From: Apodospora peruviana
Lineage: Eukaryota > Ascomycota > Sordariomycetes > Sordariales > Lasiosphaeriaceae
Reading direction: 5' to 3'
Assembly (NCBI GenBank): GCA_033439685.1
Contig: JAUEDM010000002.1
Location: 4,960,001 to 5,024,000 of the forward strand
Length of the DNA: 64,000 nt
A program made the translations under genes and the position numbers. Below are positions 1-9,436 of the stretch, piece after piece. Position 1 is the first letter of the stretch; every line of letters starts with the position of its first letter. Below the pieces are notes generated by a model. That model searched no databases. It had not been told where the DNA came from and saw only the letters and a program-made list of their open reading frames with translations.

Positions 1-283
1 GTGGTATATAAAATAGGAGTGTCAGGGCAGGGGTTGGAATGAAGGTGGTCATAAAGCCGAGTGCAAAGTTATCAAGGCGATAAATGGAATATGGGGGAGG
101 TAATTAGTAACAGTTGACTAAGGAGATTGGAGGTGAAATACGGGTCTAGTTTATTTGGGGTTTGTTTTTAGATTTACTTTGTATTTCCGGTGCCAGTTAT
201 CCATGTCTGTATGTTCAGATGATCCTCATTCTGCTCCCCTTGTATCTTGTGACCTTAACCTCATACCCCTAAACAAGTTTCGG

Positions 284-1299
284 TTACTTGTCGTCCGCCG
301 GAATAATCTCATACATGATATCTGTCCGCATCGTATACTTGATCCCCTTCTTCACGTCGTCTCCCGAGTGAAGAAGCTTGCGATGTTGGAATATGAGAAC
401 CCGACCAGCCTTGGGGTCGACATCCACCTTGCGCTTCTCGTCGTTCGACAGAAACGAGGTGGCACCGCCGACGAGGTCGACAGACTTGCCAACCTCCTGC
501 TGTGAGTCGTTCAGGTACAGATGCACCGTAAACAGCGTCTCAAAGGTCTTTCCGTCTTGACTGTTCTCGAAGTACGGACTGTCGCAGTGGGCTGCGGTTG
601 CGTTAGCAGGCGGTCAACTTTGCTGCGTCCGAAAGAAAACTCACGCTTAAAAAACTGCCCTCCTCCATACTTGAGAAACCGCATCCTCTGATTCACCCTC
701 CGGAACTCCCACCGAGTACCCGCCTTTCCACCCCACCGAGTCTTCCCCGTGATACCGGGTTCATTCTCAATAACCTTCAGCTTCTTTTCTAGTCCTTCCG
801 CTTTTAAGCAGCGCTGCCACAGCCGGTCGACGATCTCCTGCTGATCCCATATGATCCTGTCGCTATTCCGGTAGTCGGGGATGAGCACCTCGAACCCCAT
901 GCCCACGTTCACGAGCGCGGGGCCCCATGATGACTGTCCCGTCTTGTGCGAGTCCGGCACGCTCGCCTCAGCCAGACGCAGCAGGACCTCGCATTCGCTT
1001 GGACTGATGACATTGTCGAGGACGACGGCGTAGTGGCCGTCGTACTCTGGCAATTTGGTGGCGGGCCAGTCGACAGGACTCAACGTGATGGGCTTGATGA
1101 GGTCCGGGGGGTCGGTGGTGAGAAAATCGGCTGGAATAGGAACGGCGTTGGAGACGTAGGATGTTTGGATGGGCTTGTTGGGCAGCGCATCTTTAGAGGG
1201 CTTGGAGGTGTTGTCTGGGACGCGTAAAGCACTGCCAGGGGAGGAGTCTTGTGGCTTCTCGTCCTTTTTGCTGCCGAAGATGGAGGAGAGCATATTCAT
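284..1299 (-). CDS. 2OG-Fe(II) oxygenase, prolyl 4-hydroxylase-like
   Basis: Two exons, 1299-645 and 591-284, joined across a 53-bp intron (592-644), give 320 residues. The protein should hydroxylate a substrate residue using Fe(II), oxygen and 2-oxoglutarate. The splice creates the iron-binding HxD motif: H220 and D222 follow the junction at P219. The distal ligand is H293 in LLHSGDD, and K303/R307 near the end could bind the 2-oxoglutarate carboxylate. FLKYGGGQFFKPHCD and LYLND are typical of the P4H double-stranded beta-helix core. The first 80 residues are low-complexity and hydrophilic, and I see no signal peptide or membrane segment, so a cytosolic or nuclear protein is likely. Without the intron the HxD motif would be lost, which supports the gene model. 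The substrate is unknown. Confidence 0.88.
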
Positions 1300-1982
1300 T
1301 TTAGATGGCTTTATCTCTTTGCTCTGATTTCTTTAGACTTTTGGTCTGTTATTGATCAATAGTTGACTTGGGTTGTCGTCGTGACAAGAGTAAGTGAGTG
1401 TGTAAAGGTCTGTTTACAGTTGAGATGTCATTGATTGATGCCACGCAGCGAAAAGAAACTCAAGGAGAGATAGGCAGGTCGAATAAGGCAACTCGTATTA
1501 AAGGTGCGTATATAAGTTGGTGGCGACTAACAGAGTTGACAGCATGTCCAAGATGGGTGTCCTCACCGAGGCGCAGGCAACCATCAAAACAGATCTGACT
1601 CCCCCGTCCGGGCACTGAACGAACGATGGTGGTGCCTTGCACAAGTGCCCTGCGGGCCGGGCGTTTCAAGCTTGGCTGGGCGCAGCGCCCTCATTTACAG
1701 CAGTTGCGGGGCAATCGGTAGGGCTGGCTGGTTGATGGAGAGGGAGATCCGGAATACTGACTGGTCTGCTTCGTTTCCCTAGCAATACACCCGTGAATCG
1801 TGATCCGCCCCAAACGGTGTCGTTCAACGGCCCCTGTTTACCCCTATCTGGTTGGCGTATAATGAGACTTCAAACCCCCATATACATATTTAGAGATAGA
1901 TCTATCATGAACCCGTAGGACACCATGTTCTAAACTGTATAAACATCTAATGCGATCGATCGCCTTGTAACTAAATGCTGGC
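1300..1982. other. Intergenic, upstream of the 2OG oxygenase
   Basis: About 680 bp holding the promoter of the minus-strand oxygenase gene and the 3' flank of the ABC1-like gene. The only structure noticed is a 12-bp perfect palindrome, GCGATCGATCGC, at 1952-1963. No credible coding sequence. Confidence 0.6.
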
Positions 1983-4025
1983 CTATGCTGGCTGTTGCAC
2001 CGCCGCGGTAATCCCGCTACTGCCAAGCTCTATACCACCACCAGGTCCGGTCGCCGCAGCCAACGTATTCCTCAACCCCAACATCCTCTTGACGCTCAAC
2101 CACAGCTCAAACATCTCCAGCTTCATCTCAACCCTAACAAAACCCAACCAAGCCGACACCAACCTGATGGCGTTCGGCGGCCAGTACGGCGAGCCGCCCG
2201 CCCTGATCTCATCCAGCTGTTCGTCGAACACCGTCCGCATGCAATACCTTGCTAAGATCAGAAACTGCCTCACCGGTCCCTGGCGCGTATGCAGACTCTC
2301 ATCCAGACTGCGGGTGAGATCGTTGGTCTTGAGAATCAGAAGAATGATACGCGGCACCTGGCCCAGCATCTGCACCAGGTCGACCAACAAGCCCTCCTGC
2401 AGCGCGCCGCTCATCGTCTTTTGCTCGCTCGCCTCCTTCGGCTTCATGATGGACGAGCTGACAATACTAAAATCCCGCCCCGTGATGGCTGACGCGAACA
2501 GCGGAAACTTGTCCTCGCCCACACCGGCCACCTCGCCAACGTATTTCTTCATGCGCTCGATGTCGCCGTCGATGATGGCGAGCCACATCTTTGCGTACGA
2601 CCGCCGCAGGTCCTCGGGGATGTCGCGGTACAGACCGTGATCATAAAGAATAATGTCAAAGTTTGCTTCCCGCCTTGACCCGTTCTTGCGGATGGCGATG
2701 TTGCCGCCGTGTGGGTCGCAATGCAGGGGTGCCCCTTTGCCAAAGATCATCTCGTTGAATATCCGCGCTAGCGTGGCCGAAACCTCGTCGCGATCGATCC
2801 CGTTGGAGTCGAGGTAGGCAAGATCGTCCAGCCGGTGGCCGGACTCACACGCCATGACCAGAATGCGCTTCTTCGCCCAGATCACCTCGGGGATGACCAG
2901 AGGCAGAGCCGGGATGTGGGAAAAGTAGGCTTGCGTCCGCATGGCGTTCTCGGCCTCGCATTGGAAGTCGAGTTCCTGCGGGAGCGAGTATTCCACCTCG
3001 GAGGAGAGCCATTCCAGGTCGTACTCGGGAAAGAAGCGCTTAAGGGTCTTGAAGGTGAACGCCGTAAGGGAGGTGTCGAGCGGCGCCCATTGCTGGAGGC
3101 CGGGATGCTGCACCTTGACGGCCACTTTCCGGCCCGTTTCTCTGATCATGGCTAAATGGACCTGGGCCAGCGAGGCCGCGCCTATGGGCTCGGTTGAGAA
3201 TTCAGAGAAGTAGTCCAGCAGCTCTTCGCCCGTGTCCTTCTTGAACATCTGCTGTATTGACTCGAAGGAGGAGACGGGGCATTTATCTTGCAGAGGGATG
3301 AAGGTCGTCGTCCATTCGCTGGGGAGGAGGTAGTTCATGGCGCTCTGCAACGAGGGAAGAAATCAGTCAATCACGGTTGGATAAGATTAACCAGAAGGGT
3401 GCTCGCGTACCAAATGCTGGCCGAGCTTTATAAAGATGCCGCCGTTCTTCTCCAGCACTCGTAATGTCCGGTTAGCACATCGCTTGTGACAGGCTTTCAG
3501 CAGGCGCATGCTCTCTTCTGGGTCCTTGACCGTTTCTCGTTGGTTCAGGGTCGTCCGGTAGCTGATTGTTGCCGCTGGTCAGCATGACATTCAATGCCTT
3601 CTCGTCAGTAAATACAAGTCAACAACTCACTCATTGATGCAAATAACAAGAGCTGAAAACACTCTGCCGGTTCTCTCAGCTGCCTCGTAGCCAATTTTGA
3701 TATCGTCCCCAATTGCAAGCAGACCGAAACCTCCGGCGGCTAACCCCCCGGTGGTGGCCAACAGCACCACACGCGTCCGTGGTTGGCGCGGTTTCGAGGA
3801 TCCGGAGCCGGAGGTTGAGAACGCAGGTCGTGACGAGGTGCCATACTGCCGAAATACAGAAGACGACAACAGCCGGGAAAAGGATGGCGACTTCGTCGGA
3901 GGCTGCAGCTGCTGATTGCGACACCTGGCGCATTTCCACCCGGCTTTGAGAGGTGTCTGAACGGCGCGCTTGACCACTAGCCGAGCGGCGGCCGCGGTGG
4001 CAGCGGGAAAAGAAGAGTTCAACAT
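1983..4025 (-). CDS. Mitochondrial ABC1/ADCK (UbiB-family) atypical kinase, Mcp2-like
   Basis: Three exons (4025-3631, 3561-3411, 3344-1983) encode 635 residues. The N-terminus is rich in Ala, Arg and Ser with few acidic residues, which fits a mitochondrial presequence, and a hydrophobic stretch near residues 95-115 may be a membrane anchor. The UbiB-family signature FIKLGQHLS lies just before the second splice junction. It is followed by the Ala-rich loop EPIGAASLAQVH, the lysine-bearing VAVKVQHPG, the catalytic loop HCDPHGGN and the metal-binding DHG. All key atypical-kinase residues are present. Sequence style fits the yeast Mcp2 / human ADCK1-ADCK5 branch, linked to mitochondrial lipid homeostasis, better than the coenzyme-Q Coq8 branch; that assignment is from memory of the family. 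It diverges from the aldo/keto reductase gene over a 1.2-kb spacer. Confidence 0.9.
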
Positions 4026-5219
4026 TATTATTAGTGTAGGGGTTCGTTCACTTCATGACAGGGAGCAGTTCAGACGATGACGGTATCGAGACGTAATCCC
4101 GCGCGCGACATTGCGCAACGGCTACCGGTAAGGTGTCAAAGCTGCAGTAGTTTTCCTTGGTGATGGAGGCATTTACAAGTTCAGACGGGGACTTGACAAT
4201 GGCCGCTTTCGCCCGTTAATTTTTTCTGACCAGACCCTTGGCAAGGGCGCCTCCCTTTCCGGGAGCTGGTGCCGAGGCATCGGGTGACCTTGGCCGACGT
4301 CACGCCATAGCTAACCCTCGGTTTAGTTAGTAAGGGTTCCGGGTAAGGGTTTAACGTGTCTACTTCAAAGTTGTGAGGTTAATCTATCAACCTGGAACTC
4401 TTTCTCCGCATTTGCTCCGAGAGGATATTCTTGATGAAGAGAGACAAGAGTCTTCTCTTCCGGTTGGCCCCAGGCCTGCAACATGGGGAAAGGGTCTTTA
4501 TCGAGGTGTCCAACCCTCTTAGTTCGGACTCGCGAGTCGCGAATTTGCGGATATCTTCACGGGAATTGGATTATCGCCGTAGGGAGTATTTTGGAATTTG
4601 GAAAGGGTCGAATAGCGTATATTGATCTTCATACGTCATTGGCCGTCCCCGCCGCACATCGCATCATCATTCAGATATCTGGGTTATTCTATACGTGCTA
4701 TATCTATCAGTCTTGGTCACGCAGTTTTGGTCGATGATTACCATAGTTAGCGAAGCAACCGTATAGTTTGACAAACATTGGCCGTATTCGCTTAGCAGTT
4801 TTGAACGGCTCGCCCCAAAAGTTGCCAAAACAATGTGTCTAAGGCAGGTATGCGCATTACGAGGATCTCACGAGCTATCTAAACCAAAGAGGGCCTAAGT
4901 GCAGTCTTTGTTGGGTATCACGACTTATTCACGCAAAGTCTGTAAGGAAGTCAAGCAATCACACCTTTCCCCTCTCCTAACCATGCAAGCTGCAATGATG
5001 TAATTAACCCCAATGGGAATAATACCTAGGCGGCCGACATCTGACCTCTCGCATTTATCTCTTTCGAAGTTAACGACTCCAAACTCCGAAAGGACCATAC
5101 ATCTTGATTCTAAACCCCGATATAGAACCTATAAGTGACTCTTATAAATAGCGAGAAGACGTCTGCTCCTTGTCCTGGATAAAATATTTGCTAGAAAAAA
5201 ACATAGACAAGTATCCAAC
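4026..5219. other. Intergenic, divergent promoter region
   Basis: About 1.2 kb between the ABC1-like gene (minus) and the aldo/keto reductase (plus). It must hold both promoters. CTAACCC- and AAGGGTT-like words occur near 4310-4370, loosely like telomere repeats but not matching the stronger boxes elsewhere. No supported coding sequence. Confidence 0.6.
5143..5150 (+). promoter_or_regulatory. TATA box of the aldo/keto reductase gene
   Basis: A perfect TATAAATA lies 70 bp upstream of the ATG at 5220. That leaves room for transcription to start about 30 bp downstream and give a leader of roughly 40 nt. It suggests a regulated, TATA-type promoter. Confidence 0.55.
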
Positions 5220-6362
5220 ATGTCATCTTATCTCTCAGAAGCTCCCGAGTCGGCCACCGAGCTGGGCCGGTACCGGGTCCTCTCCTCGACCGCAGGGGTA
5301 AGAGTATCGCCGCTCTGCCTCGGCGGCATGTCCATCGGCGAGGCCTGGGCCTCGGTCATGGGCTCCATGTCCAAGGATGCCTCGTTCGCCATCCTCGACG
5401 CCTTTTTCGACGCCGGCGGCAATTTCATCGACACGGCCAACAACTACCAGGACGAGGAATCCGAAAAATGGATCGGCGAGTGGATGGCCGCCCGCGGCGT
5501 CCGCGACCGCATCGTCCTAGCCACCAAGTTTTCCTCTGACTACCGCTCCCACGCGGTCGGGAAAGGCAAAGGCCCTAATTACGCCGGCAACAGTCGCAAG
5601 CACCTGCACATGAGCGTGCACGAATCTCTCCGCAAACTGCAGACCGACTACATCGATATCCTGTACATGCACTGGTGGGACCACACGACCTCAATCAAAG
5701 AAATCATGGACTCGCTGCATATCTTGGTGCAGCAGGGCAAGGTGCTGTATCTCGGCGTGTCCGACTGCCCGGCCTGGATCGTCAGCGCGGCCAACACGTA
5801 CGCCGTCGACCACGGCAAGACGCCTTTTGTTATTTACCAGGGCCGGTGGAATCTTATGATTCGCGACCTCGAGCGCGAGGTCATACCCATGGCGCGCATG
5901 TTTGGCATGGCCATCGCGCCGTGGGACGTGCTGGGCGGCGGCAAGTTCCAGACCAAGAAGCAGCTCGAGGAGCGGCGTGCAAAAGGCGAGAAGCTGCGCT
6001 CGTTCGCGGCGTCGGGGGAGCAATCAGATAAAGAAGCGGCCGTCAGTGAGGCGCTGTACGAGGTCGCGCAGCAGCACGGCATCGAATCCATCACGGCCGT
6101 CGCGCTGGCCTACATCATGGCCAAGGCCGCCAACGTGTATCCCATCGTCGGCGGGAGGAAGGTCGAGCACCTAAAGGATAATATCCAGGCGCTGAGCATC
6201 GAGCTGACCAAGGAGCAGGTTGAGTATCTTGAAGGGGTGAGCAGCAAGGATTTTGATCTGGGGTTTCCGCATAACTTCCTTGGTCCGGATCCGAATGTGA
6301 CGGGGAGCAACTTTCGGTTGAATAGGATTGCCAACATGAAGTTTGAGAACTTGAGGAAGTGA
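5220..6362 (+). CDS. Aldo/keto reductase, aryl-alcohol / norsolorinic-acid reductase type
   Basis: Single exon, 380 residues, full length for the fungal AKR9-like branch. The enzyme should use NADPH to reduce aldehydes or ketones. The catalytic tetrad is visible: D71 and Y76 in FIDTANNY, K103 in LATKF, and H151 in YMHWWD. C-terminal cofactor-binding features include the IVGGRKVEHLKDN segment. The family contains yeast Aad aryl-alcohol dehydrogenases and the aflatoxin-pathway norsolorinic acid reductase, but no polyketide synthase or other secondary-metabolism gene lies nearby. A stand-alone detoxification or lignin-aromatics role is therefore as likely as a biosynthetic one. A TATA box lies 70 bp upstream. 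Confidence 0.92.
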   Translation: MSSYLSEAPESATELGRYRVLSSTAGVRVSPLCLGGMSIGEAWASVMGSMSKDASFAILDAFFDAGGNFIDTANNYQDEESEKWIGEWMAARGVRDRIVLATKFSSDYRSHAVGKGKGPNYAGNSRKHLHMSVHESLRKLQTDYIDILYMHWWDHTTSIKEIMDSLHILVQQGKVLYLGVSDCPAWIVSAANTYAVDHGKTPFVIYQGRWNLMIRDLEREVIPMARMFGMAIAPWDVLGGGKFQTKKQLEERRAKGEKLRSFAASGEQSDKEAAVSEALYEVAQQHGIESITAVALAYIMAKAANVYPIVGGRKVEHLKDNIQALSIELTKEQVEYLEGVSSKDFDLGFPHNFLGPDPNVTGSNFRLNRIANMKFENLRK

Positions 6363-6878
6363 GTTAGTTGGTTTGCGACTGACTGGCTGTTGTTCCCGTG
6401 CTGAAAGAATCAGCTCTATTTGCTTGCTTAGGTACTTAGTCGGGGTCAGCGAGTTTGATTATCTTTTTCAACATACTACCGTTCTTCCCTGTTGATTGAC
6501 ATGCCATCTGATTGGTGATGAAATGCCTCGGTCTTGTTGTTATTCGAAGTCTCGTGGATAATGCCCCCAATTGCTGGATGGTTCGGTGGTGATCGAAGTC
6601 TTTCCCGTCACTCAGATAAACCGTTTCTTCCAGGAGTTGCATTGACGAATACACTGGAGTGGCAATCCCGAGCTACTGCGTATATTGTCTGTCGGTTGCG
6701 TCTCCTCTTTATTGTTTGTCTCATGACTCCCTAGACATATTTGATTCCATGAGCAACGTGGATGAGTCCCAGTGATAGTATTTATATCAGGCTCACTCTT
6801 CACCACGTATTGATATGGCTACTTGAAATCTTTCATGCAAGGTGAAATTCTCAACTCCTCGACCGATTAGAGTGAAAG
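6363..6878. other. Intergenic
   Basis: About 515 bp between the reductase gene and the broken F-box-like gene. Short overlapping ORFs on both strands show no protein-like composition. Nothing else seen. Confidence 0.5.
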
Positions 6879-7663
6879 ATGGCTACTGCCTCGGTAACAT
6901 TGAAACCAGCAATCCTATCCGAGCTCCCATATGATAAAACAGATCCGCCAATCTTCTGGATCCCGACAGAGCTGGTAGACATAATAGTAGATTTCCTACC
7001 GTCGTTGTCATCTAAAGTGGCATATGGGTTGACATGCACACGCTTTTCCAACACACCATATATGCCACCGTGGAGAGGAGAACTCCGGGCCAGGAAGAAA
7101 GATGGTCGATTCGACAGGACCCCGAACGAGAGTGAGAGGAGTGAGCTTTTGGAGCTTCTCAAACGGGACCTCCCGGATCACGAGCTGTGCTACTACTGCC
7201 AGATTCTCCATCCCATTCCGGCCACATGGTTGGCTTCCCGAAGACTCACTGGCTTGCCACGAGCTGGCGAAGATCAACTAGCATTTCCCGGTTTTTTTTT
7301 TGCTTAAAGCCGGAGCCGGATTGGTGGGAGAATGGGATCTGGAAAATCAACTTCCGCGACGTCTATCTCTTCATGCTAGGCCACCGCTTTGGGGAGAGGT
7401 TTGGGTTGCCGCCCTCGGCTCTCTCGCTATCTTCGGACTGGGTAACATTAAACCCAGCGACGGTGAGTTTTTATGTGCTCCTCATTGGAGATTACCTGCC
7501 CAAATTGCCGGACTGGAGGAAGAGGGGCGAAAAGCTCCGCCCTGTTGCCATTTACGCTAAGCTTGACAATCAGGCTGCGGTGATCGGAGACGACCTGGTA
7601 TTACGTACCATACAGCGGGTGTGGTTTCCAATACGCATATGTCCTTCCACAAAAACAAGATGA
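6879..7663 (+). pseudogene. F-box-like protein gene with a frameshift at a T10 tract
   Basis: The reading frame from ATG 6879 shows an F-box-like start (FWIPTELVDIIVDFLPS, then LTCTRF) and a Cys pair in CYYCQILHP, and stops at 7307. The protein-like sequence continues in another frame after the tract of ten T residues at 7292-7301: FCLKPEPDWWENGIW, INFRDVYLFMLGHRFG and FGLPPSALSLSSDW, ending at the TGA 7661-7663. These segments look like the central part of the large fungal F-box family, whose members recruit substrates to SCF ubiquitin ligases. One slip in the T tract would explain the break. It could be true gene decay, a polymorphism or a sequencing error. It converges on the kinase-like pseudogene, which ends 17 bp away. 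Confidence 0.6.
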
Positions 7664-7679
7664 TGGGCAGATAAACAAC

Positions 7680-8409
7680 TCATTCCTCATCCTCCGATTC
7701 CCCTTTAGCAAACTCGTCATAACGCCCAGACCGGGTATACGAGACTTGCTTTCCAAGTTTGCTCAAATGGTGTCGAACAACTATGCCAACGGCGCCTTCT
7801 TTATCCTGCTGACACTTGACGCGTCTCTAGTCAAAGTCGAGCTTGTTCTCTCTACGCACCCGGCTCTGGCCAAAGTCAATCATAACAACCCGAAAACTTT
7901 GGTTTGACCCATCCGTATCATTGCCGTCCCCGCCCTGTCCCCGGCGTGTAACGATAAAATTATCAATTCGAACATCGGCGTTGAGAACGTTATAGTCTCC
8001 CAGCGTCCCAATCCTCGTCAGTTTCTTGATAATGACCCCACTGATCCTCGGGCCTTTCGAGTTGGTGAAGGGACATGTCTGCCTCTCCGCTCAGCACAAA
8101 TTTTGTGCATTCCGAGGTGGACTGCTCCGTCCATGGGCCGATACCCTGATCAGAGCGCTGCTGTGCAGCAAAGCGCCAGCCAAAGAGCTTGAGAAAGGCT
8201 GTTTGTCCAACTTCATTAAACGAGTCGCTCAAGATGTCGACAACCATGCAGCAGGAGAGGGTCCATGGTTCCTGGAGCTTCTTGATCTTGACGCGTAACA
8301 ACTCGCGCTTCTGTGTCGAGCCGTCCAGCACCCGCCGAAATGTGGGCAGGGTTCCTTCTTGGTACGGAGCGGCAACCGAGACCCTGATGTCAAGGTCTTG
8401 GGCTATCAT
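7680..8409 (-). pseudogene. Protein-kinase-like pseudogene with internal deletion and nonsense codon
   Basis: Read on the minus strand from ATG 8409, the first part contains KLFGWRFAAQQRSDQ and PWTEQ, typical of a fungus-specific kinase-like family, and ends at 7990. A different frame, beginning near 8003, continues with the catalytic loop NADVRIDNFIV and the metal-binding segment VVMIDFGQSR. It meets an in-frame TAG at 7827-7829, where family logic suggests Trp. The same frame then continues with KCQQDKEGAVGIVVRHHL and SGRYDEFAK to a TGA at 7680-7682. Compared with what I recall of the family, the central segment, including most of the ATP-binding lobe, is missing at about 7995-8006. The gene is therefore deleted, frame-shifted and stopped. 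The TAG is consistent with a G-to-A change such as RIP would leave, but one site proves nothing. Confidence 0.62.
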
Positions 8410-9063
8410 CTTAATGGCCTATCTGTGTTGAACGAAAGGGCGTAGGCTCGTAGGGAGCAAATTTGAAAGTAAATATGAAAGGCTACATGTCTGAGATTGG
8501 AAAGTGGGAGCCTAGAATGAACCCGCCCCAACCAACCAATCAAAAGGCGATAACACACAATTTCAACCTACAACCCAAATCATTGCATTATTGCGATGCG
8601 ATCATCGCTGCGGAGACCTTTTCGTGATGGTATTGTGGAAGTCATTGACATCCCAATCGAATTATCCAATATGCTTAAAGGTATACAGCAGCCCATCAAC
8701 ATTGGATCGACCGATCTGGCGAGGGGTGGGGTTTATGCCGTGAGGGGTCGGAGCCGACTTTGAAGATCAAGGGTCCACGTGACCGTTGGAAGCCCCTGTT
8801 AAATGACCTATCGTCGAATAAGGGGCGCGGAGCCGCACTTATGTAGTGAAAGAACCCCAACGAAAGTCCGGCGATTGACGTCAATGATGTCATCAAATCG
8901 AGATGATTCCGACATACTACAATCGACAGATATTTAACCACCACACAACTCGAACTCAAGCCAGACAATTCCAATTCACTAAATCCAACAAGTACAAAGT
9001 AATTGACACGAACGCAATATTCATCACAAACCTTTTCAAACGACCCAAAGTCAAACTTTTATA
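8410..9063. other. Promoter and 5' leader region of the small stress-type gene
   Basis: About 650 bp upstream of the small disordered protein. It holds the CRE-type and STRE-type sites listed separately and the start of the leader that is interrupted by an intron. No coding sequence seen. Confidence 0.5.
8876..8892 (+). promoter_or_regulatory. Paired CRE-like bZIP sites
   Basis: A perfect CRE palindrome TGACGTCA (8876-8883) is followed one base later by TGATGTCA (8885-8892), about 280 bp upstream of the ATG at 9161. AGGGG stress-response elements lie just upstream, for example at 8821-8825 and near 8722 and 8742. Atf1/AtfA-type bZIP factors bind CRE sites in fungi. The sites are seen; factor binding and regulation are inferred. 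Confidence 0.5.
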
Positions 9064-9436
9064 GTAAGTCTTTATCAAGGCACCCTGCCAGTGCGCGTAC
9101 TTGGTTAGGTCCGGACAAAATTCGCTAACACGCTTCCTCAGAACCACACACACCGCAAAAATGTCTCAGTCCAAGGCAGACAAGATCGCCCAGGCCCAGG
9201 CCAACCTCCCGCTCCCCGAACAGCCCCCCGTCGCCTCGGACTGGCAATCCGCCGACGCCCGCAACGTGAACGTGGGAAGCGGAAGCATCTCGTCGGACGT
9301 CTCCACCGGTGACGGCTCGACCGCTGGTTTGCGCGAGCCCTCCACCAAGAGCTCCGAGGACACGGATATGAGCAAGATCGGTCGCCAGGGCAAGGATAAC
9401 CTCGAATCGCCGCCGCACGACGCAAAGTCGAAGTAA
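9064..9436 (+). CDS. Small disordered hydrophilic conserved fungal protein
   Basis: The coding sequence runs from ATG 9161 to 9436 and encodes 91 residues (MSQSKADKIAQAQANLPLPE onward). A 78-bp intron in the 5' leader (9064-9141, GTAAGT donor, GCTAAC branch, CAG acceptor) precedes it, so the in-frame ATG at 9101 falls inside the intron and is not the start. The protein has no hydrophobic core, is rich in Ser, Asp, Gly and Lys, and contains LPLPEQPPVASDWQSADARN and IGRQGKD, which I recognise as a widespread but uncharacterised Pezizomycotina family. CRE and STRE sites upstream suggest stress or conidial expression. No enzymatic function is proposed. Confidence 0.75.

Noticed and set aside
9101..9160. 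Upstream ATG giving a 111-residue form of the small stress-type protein
   Set aside because: It lies inside a well-formed leader intron (9064-9141), so it is removed from the mRNA.
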